Shown here: piece after piece, positions 11,031-22,130 of the stretch
Layout of the letters: every line of letters begins with the position of its first letter
How positions within the stretch are numbered: the first letter of the stretch is position 1
Origin: Heterohyrax brucei
Taxonomy: Eukaryota; Chordata; Mammalia; Hyracoidea; Procaviidae
DNA length: 64,000 nucleotides
Assembly (NCBI GenBank): GCA_028571685.1
Contig: CM053140.1
Span: 58,348,201-58,412,200, forward strand
Reading direction: 5' to 3'
Program-made: the position numbers and the translations under genes
Notes under the pieces: generated by a model
What the model was told of the DNA's origin: nothing
The model's database searches: none
Seen by the model: only the letters and a program-made list of their open reading frames with translations

Positions 11031-12346
11031 TTTTTTTTTTTGTCTAATTTTGTTTTTATTGTGATTAACTGGAAGTTTACAGTCCAACTCAATTTGCCAT
11101 ATAAAACCCCAAACACTTTGTCTGCTTCCCTCACCGTGTGGCAGCACACCCCACCTTCCCACCCTGTACTACTGGTATTCCTTCAGCCAACACTTGTCCT
11201 CTTTTCTTCACCCTCACCCCCCTCACCTCTAGAGAGGAACTGGTCAGATAACCTTATATACATATGTTTAAGCCAAGAAGTAGACGCAGCACCTGCATCA
11301 CTTATGTGTTATAGTCCAGTCTGATCTTTGAAGCGTTGGCTTCAGTATGGCTTTCAGCTCTGGGTTAGCAGTAAGTCCAGAGCCATGTTCTCAGGGTATC
11401 CTCCACGATGTCAGATTGTCAAGTCTGGTCTTTTAATGGAATTCTAGATCTGCCCTCCCTTTTTCTCGTGCTGTATCAAGGACTCTACATTGTATTTCCT
11501 GTCAGGGCACTCTTTAGGGGTGGCTGGGCACCAACTTGTTCTTCTGGTTGTGTGCTGATGTAGTTTCCCATTCGTATGGACCTCTTTGTCTGCTGGGCTC
11601 GTATTTTCCTCGTGTGTTTGATGTTCCTGGTTTTCATCTGCTCCAGGTGGTTTGGGACCCCAGCTGCTACTCACCAATGTGGGATGCACAAAAATTTTCT
11701 TAGAAAAAATACTGGTTATGCTAGTTGACTTCAGTGTCCCCTGAAACCATGGTCCCCAGATCCCTGTCCCTGCTTCTCTGTCCTTCAACATGTTGGGTTA
11801 TATTTAGAAAACCTTTTAGCTTATGATACAGTTTAGTTGTGCTGACCTTCCTTCTACTGCTTGCTGTCACTCCCTTCAGGAACCGGATTTCTGTCTACTA
11901 TCTAATCTATAAATAGCCCTCTCCATCCCTCCTTCTCTCCCTCCTGCCCACCCTTGTAGTTATCAAAGAGTATTTTCTTCTGTGTATAAGCCTTCTCTTA
12001 AGTCCTTGTATTAGTGGTCTCATACAGTATTTGTCCTTTTGCAGCTGATTGGCTTCACTCAGCATAATGTCTTCCAGGTGATTCCAGGTTATGAGATGTT
12101 GCCTAAAATTATTGTTGTTTTTTATCATTGCATAGTGTTCCATTGTGTAAATATACCCTAGTTTGTTTGTCCATTCATCTGTTGATGGATGCCTAGGTTG
12201 ATTTAATCTTTCTGCTGTTGTGGACGGTGCAGCAGTAAACATTTGTGTGCGTGTATCTGTTCGTGTGACAGCCCTTATTTCTCTAGGATATATTCCAAGC
12301 AGTGAGATGGCTCGATCATATATTATTTCTATTTCTAGCTTTTCTT
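11031..12346 (-). mobile_element. L1 3' end: 3' UTR and ORF2 C-terminus
   Basis: A T-run at 11031 is followed by 'gattaactggaagtttacag' and a degraded 3' UTR, then from about 11900 the end of ORF2 in reverse. Translation of 11907-12242 (minus) gives FTAAPSTTAERLNQPRHPS and YTMEHYAMIKN, homologous to the ORF2 C-terminus. It is truncated by the next L1 tail. Confidence 0.8.
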
Positions 12347-12985
12347 TTCTTTTTTAAATTAAAAAAAAAAATTGTTGTGATTAAGTGAAAGTTTACAATC
12401 CAAATGAATTTTCCATAGCCCCCTCTACAACTGTACCTGCTCTCCTCATCCTGTGACAGCACACTCTTCTTTTTCACTCTTTACTTCCACTATTCACTCA
12501 ACCAACACTGTCCCCGCTTCTCCAGCCTCTCCTCTCCCATCTAGAAAGAAACCAATGGGAAAGCCTCATATATGTATATGGAAAACCTTGAAGTACACCC
12601 ACGACATGCATTACTGTGTGTCCCCGAGCCCAGTCCCTTTTTTTTCTGAAGTGTTGGCTTCACTGCTGATTCCAGGTCTGGGCTAGCACCAGGTCCAGGG
12701 ACCATGTTCTCAGGGGACCCTCCAGGCCATTGGACTATCAGTTCTGGTCTTTTTAATAGAGTTCTTGATCTGCACACCTGTTTTTCTTATGCTGTGTCAG
12801 GGACTCTGCGTTGTGTTCTCTGTCTGGGCTGTCTTTGGTGGTGGCTGGGCACCATCTGGTTCTTCGGGTCTCGTGCTAATGTAGTCTCCCAATCATGTGA
12901 GTCCTGTCTCCTAGGCTCACTTTTTTTTCCGTGTGTCTTTGATGTTCTTAGATGTCATCTGTAGATCTTGAAATGTTTTTGATGA
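12347..12985 (-). mobile_element. L1 3' UTR, inserted next to the previous L1
   Basis: It begins with an A/T-rich stretch and 'gattaagtgaaagtttacaa', and continues to 'gatgtcatctgtagatcttg'. It is a second, independent L1 tail in the same orientation. Confidence 0.75.
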
Positions 12986-13097
12986 TTAATATGACTTTAT
13001 TCATCTTCAGTTTGTCACTCCTTGCGTATTAATACCATGTGATTATATAATTCAAATGGCCAATACCAGTCTGCTTCAGCTTACTAAAGCCTAGGAA

Positions 13098-13266
13098 TGG
13101 AAACCCTGGTGGCATAGTGGTTACGAACTAGGGCTGTTTACCAAAAGATCAGAGTTGAAATCCATAAGCATTTCTTGGAAACCCTGTGAAGCAGCAGTTC
13201 TAGTCTGTTCTGTAGGGTTGCAGTGGGTCTGAGTAGACTCAGTGGCTCTGGGTTTTTTTGGTTTTG
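13098..13266 (+). repeat. AfroSINE-type SINE
   Basis: The head ggaaaccctggtggcatagt at 13099-13118 is near perfect. The tail 'ctgggtttttttggttttg' is present. The middle is diverged. Confidence 0.85.
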
Positions 13267-13289
13267 TAATACCTGGGATATCACTGTGT

Positions 13290-13825
13290 GATCCATTTCA
13301 TTTTGATGACTTCAGTGTTCCTGGATTCATACTTTGTACTTTCCACGTTCTGAGTATTAATGAATGGTTGCAGCTGTTCTGATTTTGAATCATGTCATAT
13401 CAGCAAATAAAGATTTTGAAAACTTGATTCCATTCATGTCGTTAAGGTTGACTCACTTTGAGGAGACAGCACTTCACAGTGATATTCTGAGTGCCTTCTA
13501 ATCTGAGGGGCTCATCTTCCAGCACTATACTAGACAGTATCCCACTGCTGTTCATAAAGTTTTCACTGGCCAGTTTTTTTTCTGAAGTAGACTGACAAGT
13601 TCTTCTTCTTAGTCTGTTTTAGTGTGGAAATTTTCTGAAACCTGTCCACTGTGTGTGACACTGCTGGTATATCATTAGCATAACTTCCAGTATCACAGTA
13701 ACAGGCAAGCTCCTACAGTATGATGAACTGACAAACATGGGGGGAGGGGGTGCAAACATATATTGAGTGCCACCCACATATGGGACAGTACTGATCTCAA
13801 GTCTGTTAGCATGAAAGATCAAGTA
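13290..13825 (-). mobile_element. RTE 5' region fragment
   Basis: It parallels 46430-46925 in order and content (for example 'tttccacgttctgagtatta', 'gactcactttgaggagacag', 'gagtgccttctaatctgagg'). It is therefore the 5' part of an RTE ahead of and into the endonuclease domain, in reverse. No intact reading frame remains. Confidence 0.65.
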
Positions 13826-14384
13826 AAGTATTGTTTACCCAAATGAATACACTTTGCTTAATTTTCTAATGACTGTAACCCTTATTAATCCTTTATCTTC
13901 TCTAGTTCCTTTTATACTTGGTTCTGGAAGGTTAACATCACTGATTGGACTTCCCATATGGCTTATTTTCTTAATTGTTGTCTTGAGATTTACAGTGAAC
14001 ATCTTAAAAAAATCTAGTTCACACTGATATCGTCTTAATAGTATGCAAAAACTACTGCAGTAAAGTATCATGCCTTCCATTTTCTTTGAGGAGACAAATT
14101 ACATCTTTACATATTACAAGCCCCTCACCTTAGTTCTGTAATTCCTTCGGCAGTTGTCTTTTAAATTAGATAGAATGAAGTCAATAAAAATGTACACTGT
14201 CTTTTATATTTACCTATGTAATTATCTTTACTGGTGCTCTTTGTTTCTTTATGTAAATTTAAGTTACTGTTTGGTAGTCTTTCATAGCACCCTAAAGATC
14301 TCCCTTTACTAATTTCTGGGTGGCACATCTACTACTGACAAATTCTCTCAGTTTATATCTGGGACTGCCTGAATTTCTCCTTTA
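13826..14384. other. Unassigned sequence
   Basis: A minus-strand open stretch at 13835-14080 shows no motif or splice context. Nothing is called. Confidence 0.45.
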
Positions 14385-15900
14385 AAAATTTTTTTATTTT
14401 GTCTTTATTGGGAAAATACACAGCAAAACATATACCAATTTAACAGTTTCTTCATGTGCAGTTGAGTGACTTGATTACATTCTTTAAGTTGTGCAATGAT
14501 TCTCACTCCCATTTTCTACTCTAAGTTGTACAACCATTTTCAGTCTCATTTTCTGTGTTGTTCCTTCCTCATTAATATAAACTCTGTGCCCGCTCAAGTT
14601 CCTATCTGATCTTTCAAATTGTTGTCAATTTGATCGCATATAGGTAGTTCTTAAAAGAGCATAATGCTTAAGGCAGACATTTTTACTGGGTAAGCTAAAC
14701 TATTGTTTGTTTTAGGAAGATTTTAGGGCATATTTTTGCTGTAAGTTTTAAAGATTATGTCCTTTGTTTTCGAAGGGCACTTTTGCTGGATGTAGACTGC
14801 TTAGTTGAAGTTTTTGTTTTACCACTTTGAATATATCATTCTTCTGCCTTCTGGCCTTTGTGGTTTCTGATGAGAAATCAAATTTTAATCTTATTCCTTA
14901 TATGTAATGAGTTGCTTTTTTCTTGCTGCTTTGTCTTTTTACAATTTGAGTATCATGTTTAGGTGCAGATCTCTTTGAATTTGTCTTACGTGGGTTTTAT
15001 TAAACTTCTTGGTTGTGCAGATTAGTGTTTTTCATCAAATTCGGGAAATTCTTGGACTTTATTTCTTCAAGTACTCTTTCTGCCCATCTTTCTGTCTCTC
15101 TCCTTCTGGGACTCCCATTATACATTTATTTATATACTTAATGGTGTCCCACCAGTCTCTGAAACTATTTGTTTTTCTTCTTTCATGTATACTGTTTCTT
15201 CCAGCAGCTGAAATATGCTGATGAACTCATTTAGTGAATTTCTCACTTTAGTTAAAGTACTTTTCAACTGCAGAATTTGTATTCTCTGTGTGTGTATGTA
15301 ACTTCTGTCTCTTTATTGGCATTCTCTCTTTCTGTAAGTTATTCTTATGCTTTTCTTTGATTTTTCAGACATGTTTCCTTTAGTTTATTGAAGGATTTAT
15401 AATACACAGCATATCGAGTTTCACTCTATCTTTACAGGGTTGCTGTGAGTCCAGATTTCTATCAATTTGGACTCATAGCAACCCTATAATGTCAAAGTAG
15501 AACTGCCTCATTGAGTTTCTAGAGATTTAAATCTGTAAACGGAAGTAGACTGGCACAGCGTTCTCCTGCAGACCCACTGATTTAAACCTTTCAGTTAGCA
15601 GCTGAGAATTTTAACCACTTTTCTACTGGGCTTCTTGAAATATTTCTAGTAGCAGGTATAAGGTCTTTGTCTAGTAAGTCAAATATCTGTTCTTCCTCAG
15701 GCGCAATTTCCATTGTTTGCTTTTTACCGTGTATTTGGACCATACTTTCCGGCTTCATTTGCATGTCACAGTTTTTCATAGTAAACAGTATTTTAAATAA
15801 TTTAACATGGCAGATCTGGAAATCAGATTCTCTTCCATGCTGTGGATTTGTTGTTGTAGCTGTTTGCTTTGTGGTTTCCTTGAACTGATTCTGTAAAGCT
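14385..15900 (-). mobile_element. Old L1/HAL1-like element (3' UTR next to ORF1)
   Basis: The stretch 14390-14600 resembles an old L1M 3' UTR in reverse ('acaaccattttcagtctcat'). From 14760 it resembles L1 ORF1 in reverse ('ttctgccttctggcctttgt', 'ttctgatgagaaatcaaatt'). ORF2 appears to be missing between them, which is the hallmark of HAL1 'half-LINE' elements. A SINE interrupts it at 15449-15638. Confidence 0.55.
15449..15638 (-). repeat. Longer-subtype SINE, diverged
   Basis: Reverse orientation: 'tttggactcatagcaaccc', an extended middle, then 'tttcagttagcagctgag' and the head 'ttctactgggcttc'. It sits inside the HAL1-like element. Confidence 0.65.
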
Positions 15901-15989
15901 TGTTTTCTTTCTCATGTGTGACCACTGAAATCTGTGCTGTTACCCTATTGTTGCTGTTATTATGAGGTTGCTTCAATTTGCTCCAGACG

Positions 15990-17400
15990 AATATCAACTG
16001 TGTACAACAGGAAACCACTGTTTGGTCCTGCACCATCTTCACAGTCTTTGCTGTGTTTGAGACCACTGTTGCAGCCACTTACTTCTTACTAACTGTCAAT
16101 CCATCTTACTAACTGTCTTCTCTTTGTCACTGACGCTGTATTTTACCAATCCAAACCAAACCCACTGCTGTTAAGTTGATTCTGAGTCATAGCAACCCAA
16201 GAGGTCAGAGTAGAACTGCCCCACAGAGTTCCCGAGGAGCACCTGGCGAGCTGAAACTGCTGACCTTTTGTAGTGGACATAGCACTTAACCACTACACCA
16301 CCAGAGCGTTTCACCAAGAGTGGTAAATTCTTCTCCAGGTCTAGGTTCCTCCTGATAACATGCCCAAAGTGTGTGAGCTTACCTGTGTCCACTTTGTTTT
16401 CTAAGGAGCATCTGGCTATACTTTTTCCAGGAGCTACTTGTTTGTTCTTCTGGCCGTCTATGGTATATTAATGTTGTTTGCCAACACCATAATTCAGAGG
16501 CAAAAATTCTTGTTTGGTCTTATTCATCGTCCTGCTTTCTTTGCGTGCGAGGTGGTTGAAAATGCCATGACTTGGATCAGGCATACCTTTTTTTAGTCCT
16601 CAAGGTGACATCTTTGCTTTTTAATGCTTCAAAGAGCTCTTTTACAGCAGATTTATCCAATGCAGTATGTCATTTGATTTCTTGACTGCTGCTTCTGTGG
16701 GCGTTGATTGTGGATACCAGTAAGATGAAATCCTTGACAACTTCATCCTTTTTTCTGTTTATCATGATGTTGCTTATTGATCCAGTTGTGAAGGTTCTTG
16801 TTTTCTTTAGGTTGATGTGTAATCCATACTGAAGGCTGTGGTCTATGATCTTCATAAGTAAATGCTTTAACATTTCTTTACTTTCAGCAGGTAAGATTGT
16901 GTCATCTGCATTCTCACAGGTTGATGATCAAGTCTTCCTCTAATCCTGATGGTCTGTGCTGCTTCTTGTAGTCCACTTTCTTGGATTATTTGCTCAGCAT
17001 ACAGACTGAATAAGTATGGTGAAAGGATACAGCTCAGACATAACACCCTTCCTGATTTTAAACTGCACAGTGTACCTGTGTCCTGTTCTAACGACTGCCT
17101 CTTGGTGTACAGGTTTCACATAAGCATAATTGTTTGAAATTCTCGTTCTTTGCTGTGTTATCAATAATTTGTTATGATCCACACAGTTGAATGCCTTTGC
17201 ATAGTCTGTAAAATAACTAGAAACATCTTTATGGTTTTGTCTGCTTTCAGTGAAAATCCATCTGATATCTGCAGTGACAACCCTAATTCTGTGTCTCTTC
17301 TGGAATCCAGCTTGAATTTTGGCAGTTTCATGTCAATGTATTGCTGCAATCATTTTTCAATGATCTTCTCAGAATTTTACTTGTACGTGATAATAATGAT
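15990..17400 (-). pseudogene. RTE LINE fragment with RT remnant, split by a SINE
   Basis: The 3' half of an RTE in reverse, with a SINE at 16150-16313. Translated pieces show HLLMKIIDHSLQYGLHINLKK (16670-16873), the region just after the RT active site. They also show antisense of the 'cctttgcatagtctgt' block, equal to RT motif A. The YADD position is degraded. It lacks any long frame. Confidence 0.75.
16150..16313 (-). repeat. AfroSINE-type SINE inserted in RTE
   Basis: The tail 'caaacccactgctgttaag' and head 'cactacaccaccagagcg' are clear. Short flanking copies of 'accaa' are compatible with a target duplication. Confidence 0.85.
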
Positions 17401-17424
17401 ATTGTTCAGTAATTGCCCTGGTAT

Positions 17425-17582
17425 TCCTAAAACCAAACCCGTGGATGTTGAGTCAATTCTGACTAATAGCAACTCTTTAGGACAGAGTAGAACTACCCCA
17501 TAGGGTTTCCAAGGAGCAGTTGGTGGAATCAAACTGCTGTTTTTGGTTAACAGCCTAACTCTTAACCAGTGTTCCACCACGA
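17425..17582 (-). repeat. AfroSINE-type SINE
   Basis: It begins at 'aaaccaaacccgtggatgtt' and ends at the head 'ccagtgttccaccac'. The middle has 'aggacagagtagaactaccc'. Confidence 0.85.
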
Positions 17583-18761
17583 TGTCCAGGTTGTCCCACT
17601 GGTTTTAGCTATTGATTAGACAAGGGTTTCGTTAAGTTCCTTAAACATGTAAACTTGTCACATTTTGCCTAGAGATGCTGTCTGGACCTGCTGGGATATG
17701 TTTGTTCCAATAAAAACACCTCAGATGGTTGCAAGCATTTTGTCAATTTTCAGAGTTCCAAAAAAAGTTGATTTTGACATATTTTGCTGTTTTCACTACC
17801 TTTACAAAAAAGTAGGTTTTCAGAGGTCCCTACTCTGGCATTCCAGAAATGCTTCCCTTTCACCTTGGTTTTAAGCTTTTTTACCAATAAAAAAATATGC
17901 TATAGATGCTTTTTCCCCCTGTAACCTGCTTGACATTTTTCAAGGTACTTGATATGTAGCTAAATTTTAGATAAATGCTTGTTTAATTTTTGCTCCCTCT
18001 GCCAAAGAGTTGATTGCATTGTGGATAGTTCTGCACTTTGTTCATACTTATGCTAGTGTTTTCCAACAAATTCACACCTATCTTGGACTTCTCATATGAA
18101 ACAAGTGTCAGTATTTTTAGACATAAGGATGTATATGAATCTTTCCAGTGATCATAACCATGGTGTGAAGGGAAAAGTGATGTTCACAATGTCCGTTAAT
18201 CACAGGACGTGTATCTAGAATAATTGTATCATGTAAATATTACATTACATAATTTTCTTAGGAAAAATGAATACAGCTTAGCTGCCACATTTAGTATTCA
18301 CTTAGTAAGGTTTATCTCTAAAATTTTTAGACTATGTATTTTCTGTGTTGGCCATTTGCAGGATTACAGTTTTATCAGATGATTGATTTTCCCTTTTAGA
18401 AAAACCTGACTTTATTTTCAAATTATAAGTAGCACTCAAGTGTTTATTGAGTATTATCAGCCACTTGGATATCCTTTGACAATCAAGGTGAAAGCTCAAC
18501 TTACCATTTGTTTAGTGTAAGAGAATTTGAAAATGACCTATCATTGGCAGTTCGTGACACAATGTATTTTTTCCTCTTTATTTATTGTGCTGCTGTTACA
18601 CACATGAGTAAACCTCTGTGACCATTGACTAATAATTAATGATATCAACTAAAATACTTGTTGAAGGGTTCAAGCAGTATACTTAAGTAGAGGTGGAGAT
18701 TCCAATTGCCTCTTAAGTTTTTATTAAATTTGAGATATCTCTTCAAAATTGACATGTAAAA
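17583..18761. other. Mostly unassigned, possible old LINE at the left
   Basis: 17600-17880 may be an old L1 remnant ('tttcagaggtccctactctg'). The rest is AT-rich and shows no repeat or gene that I recognise. Confidence 0.35.
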
Positions 18762-19200
18762 TGTCATGTACTGAATTGCTTCTCCTTAAAAATGTGTGTA
18801 GCAATTTGGTGGACTGTGATTTCTGGTATTGTATGATGTTCCTCCATGTTGTAAATCCCACCTCTGTGATGTTAATGGGAGAGGATGAGTGGCAGTTGTG
18901 TTGGTCGGTCAGGACTCACTTTGTAAGACTGTAACCTCATACCACCAAGAAGGAGTGCCCAGAAGTAGGGCACATCTTTTGGAAAGGACTTGGGGTCCCT
19001 GTGCATCAGAAGCTCCCAGTTCAGGGGAAGATTGATGACAAGGACTTTCTTCCAGAGCCAACAGAGAAAGTCTTCCCCTGAAGCTAACACTGAATTTGAA
19101 CTTTTGGCGTACTAGACTATGACAAAATAAAATTTCTCCTTTTTAAAAAACCCATCCACTTATGGTATCTCTCTTATAGCAGCACTAGATGACTAAGACA
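18762..19200 (+). mobile_element. Solo LTR, MaLR/ERVL-like
   Basis: A 439-bp unit that starts TG (tgtcatgtactgaattgc) and ends CA (gcactagatgactaagaca). It carries a polyadenylation-type 'gacaaaataaaatttctcc' near the 3' end. The end resembles MaLR LTRs of placental mammals. No internal viral genes are present. Related LTRs lie at 23702-24185 and 27696-28566. Confidence 0.75.
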
Positions 19201-19236
19201 AATATGACAAGCTGGACCAAGTTCCTAGGATCACAT

Positions 19237-20045
19237 GTTGTTGTTAGGTGCCTGCTAGTCAATTCTGACTTATAACAACCCTTTGTACAATAGAATAAAA
19301 CACTGTGTGGTCCTTTGCCATCCTCACAGTTGTTGCAGTATTTGAGCCCATTGTTGGAGCATTTGTGTTAGTCCATCTCGTTGAGGATCTTCGCTTTTTT
19401 ATTGACCCTCTGCTTTACCAAGCATGATGTCCTTCCCAGGGAACTGGTCCCTCCTAATAACATTTCCAGAGTAACTGAGATGAAGCCTCACCGTCCTTGC
19501 TTCTGAGGATCACTTTGGCTGTACTTCTTCCAATACAGACTTATTGTTTCTTCTGGCGGTCCATGGTATATTCAGTATTCTTTGCCAGCACCATAATTAA
19601 AAAGCATCAGTTCTTGGATCTTCCTTATCATTGTCTAGCTTTTGCCTGCATATAAAGCTATTGAAAATACCATGACTTTGGTCAGGCACACCTTAGTCCT
19701 CAGAGTGACAACTTTACTTTGCAACACTTTAAAAGAGTCTTTTGTGGCACATTTGCCCATTGTACTATGTCTTTTGATTTTTTTGACTATTGCTTCCATG
19801 GAAGTTGATCATGGATCCAAGCACAATGAAATCCTTCATTCAACTTTTTTTTTCCATTTATCGTGATATTGCTTATTGGTCCAGCAGTGAGAAGTTTTGT
19901 TTTCTTTGTGTTGAAGTATAATCCATATTGAAGGCTGTGGTCTTTAATTTTCATCAGTAAGTGCTTCAAGTCTTCTTCACTTTCAGTAAATAAGATAGTA
20001 TCATCTGCATATTGCAGGGTGTTAATAAGTCTTCCTATAATTCCT
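19237..20045 (-). pseudogene. RTE LINE 3' fragment with YADD-containing RT remnant
   Basis: It begins with the RTE terminus 'gttgttgttaggtgcct' and runs back into the RT. The minus-strand segment 19787-20080 encodes INTLQYADDTILFTESEEDL, in which YADD is the RT catalytic motif C, followed by LKHLLMKIKDHSLQYGLYFN. The upstream part of the enzyme is missing and the 3' part has stops, so it is inactive. Confidence 0.85.
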
Positions 20046-20048
20046 ATA

Positions 20049-20103
20049 GCATCACTGAGTTGGAATCTACTTGACAGCAATGAGTTTTTTAATTTTGGTT
20101 TGT
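20049..20103 (+). repeat. SINE 3' tail only
   Basis: Only the last ~50 bp of an AfroSINE are visible ('actgagttggaatctacttg' plus a T/G-rich tail). Confidence 0.5.
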
Positions 20104-20154
20104 AAGTTGCTTTCAGCAGGTGAAAAGACTATGTTTTGTTGGAAATTGTGGTCT

Positions 20155-20515
20155 GTTATTTCGGACTCTTGGTGTTACAGTTGGCAAGAGTGGGCATACT
20201 TGACTTACTCTGATCTTAGGATGGAAATAGTCTTTCACTCTTAAGTATGATGTCAACTGGGGGTGTTTAGTAGATGCATTTTATTGCTGAGTGTTGTTTA
20301 TGTATATGAAATGTATTAGGTATGGCAAATGCCTTTTTTCTGCATCTGTTGACATGATGATGTGTACTTTGTCCTTTATTCTACTGATGTGGTTTATGGC
20401 ATTAATTTATATTCAGTTGTTAAACCAACCTTACATTCCTGAAGTAAATCCTGGTTGGTCATGTTATACAGTTCTTTTTATATATCGCTGGATTTGATTT
20501 GCAGTTCTTTTCATA
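20155..20515 (-). mobile_element. Old L1 ORF2 (RT region) remnant
   Basis: In reverse it parallels the L1 RT segment at 32330-32480: 'tttctgcatctgttgacatg', 'tctactgatgtggtttatgg', 'ttacattcctgaagtaaatc'. It is a far older copy. Confidence 0.7.
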
Positions 20516-20997
20516 CTTGAGTGTTCTAAACTTAACAACTTGTTGGACCTGTGAATAAAACAGCTTCCTCTTTCATTAGGGGAAACCAATTCTGTCCATT
20601 TAAGATATTCCTCATAGCCTTTTTCAGGTGTTTATATGAGGTTTTTTTTTTTTTTGTAACATGAAAAGTCACCTTTTTCCTTACACTCTTGCAAATTCAA
20701 GTTGAGAAATTGGAAAGAAACCGTATCTGAAGAAACCGTATCTGAGGAAACTGAAAATAATGTATCTTAAAAATGAAAATAACCTTAAAGTTACATAGTA
20801 TTTAATTTTTTTGTATGTGATCCCTCCCTAAAATAATTCCCTGATTAAGTGTTCATGTTTAATAAGTGGTGTGTTTCTATAATTTTCTAGTTTTAAACTG
20901 TAGTTACTCTTACTGGATTGGGCTTATTTTACCAAAAAAAAGGAAGAAAAGTGATAGTTTTCTTTTAATTAAATCATTTACCTTTTTCTGTTTTTAG
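20516..20997. other. Unassigned sequence upstream of the candidate exon
   Basis: It includes a T-run at 20642-20656 and a pyrimidine-rich stretch at 20978-20995 that would serve as a splice acceptor tract. No repeat is recognised. Confidence 0.45.
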
Positions 20998-21051
20998 AGT
21001 TTATACTTCGCCTTTCTAAACTGGTTAGTAGTGGCATGGAAGATCCATTTG
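20998..21051 (+). CDS. Candidate internal exon, gene not recognised
   Basis: This is a 54-nt open segment. A pyrimidine-rich acceptor (cctttttctgtttttag, ending 20997) precedes it and a strong donor (g|gtgagtat at 21052) follows it. It reads FILRLSKLVSSGMEDPF, entered with two bases of a codon and left with one base, so its length keeps the frame. The surrounding ~150 bp on each side are free of recognised repeats. I do not recognise the protein. It could equally be a chance match of splice-like sites. If real, the gene runs on the plus strand and most of this window is intron. Confidence 0.35.
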
Positions 21052-21168
21052 GTGAGTATCACCTGTACTTTTCTCAGTAAATGATTTTTTGTGCTTTTTG
21101 CTCACCTCTGTTAAAGCATTGAAAGGAAATTAATTGTTTTCATCATCAGTATGCTACTCCCTAGGATA

Positions 21169-21677
21169 ACAGTTCTTAAATTTTTTGGTCATAGGATCCT
21201 TTTAAACTCATAAAAATTACTGAGGGCCCCAAAGAACCTTTGTTTATATGACTTGTATATGTTGATAGTTACTGCAATATAAATTAAAATAGAGACATTT
21301 GAAACATTAATTCATTTTAAAATAATAATAATAAATCCACCATGTATTGCATGAGTAACATTTTTAAATGAAAAAAGAATTCCCTAAACAAAAAATAAGA
21401 AAAGTGACATTGTTTTACATCTTTTCAAAGCTCTTTAATGTCTGGTTTAATAGAAGAAGACAGATGTATTAACTTAACAGCTTTTGTATTCAGTCTGTTG
21501 TAATATCAGCCCCATATAGCCTCTGTAAAATTGGTTGTACAGTTGGGAGATTATTAAGAGTGAGAAAGCCAAATGACATGTCAGTATTTTTATAAAAAGA
21601 GTTCTGAGCTTGCAGACCCCTGAAAGGATCACAGAGACTGTCAAGGATCACTAGACCACACTTAGAGAACTATTGCT
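21169..21677. mobile_element. hAT/Charlie-group DNA transposon (non-autonomous)
   Basis: About 509 bp, with decayed inverted ends (cagttcttaaattttttgg at the left; gaccacacttagagaac at the right). It has the internal order known for MER1/Charlie elements ('gggccccaaagaacctttg', 'ctctttaatgtctggttta'). Flanking 8-mers ctaggata (21161-21168) and ctaggatg (21678-21685) match at 7 of 8 positions, as expected of a hAT target duplication. No transposase is encoded. Confidence 0.8.
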
Positions 21678-21924
21678 CTAGGATGTTAGTTACTGCAAAG
21701 AGAATCAAGAACCATTAGACAGGTTAAAGTGAGGAAGTTCAGACTTTCTATATTGATCACTCTACGATTTGTATATACTTCTGTTTGGTTAAAAATTTAC
21801 TTCTGCTCGTTCTTCAGAAACAGTTATGCTGGTTCATTAGTACTTGACTAACAAAAGATACCATGAAAGTAATAGTAATACCGTGTCTTGTCTAGCAGCA
21901 CAGATAAAATACATATATATAAAT

Positions 21925-22130
21925 AAAAGTTGCTATTGAGTTGATTTCAACTCATGGTGGCCCCATAAGTGCCAAAGTAAAAACTGTACACAAAAGGTTC
22001 TTATGGCCATGACTTTTTGGGAGTAGATTGCTAGGTTTTCTAAAGCATCCCTGGGAAGACTCTTAACTGCCACACTTTCAGTTTGGTATTGTATGTATTA
22101 ACTCTTTTTGCCATTCAGAGACATAGGTAA
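21925..22130 (-). repeat. Longer-subtype SINE, old
   Basis: The tail side 'ttgctattgagttgatttca' is followed by 'ggccatgactttttgggagt' and 'cagtttggtattg'. The middle block 'tttttgggagtagattgc' is shared with 24868-25022. Confidence 0.55.

Noticed and set aside
10510-11064. Cys- and Leu-rich open frames suggesting a small secreted or membrane protein
   Set aside because: Several overlapping frames are open because of local base composition. The right end enters an L1 tail.
18762-19200. Endogenous retrovirus with genes
   Set aside because: Only an LTR is present, with no gag, pol or env sequence on either side.
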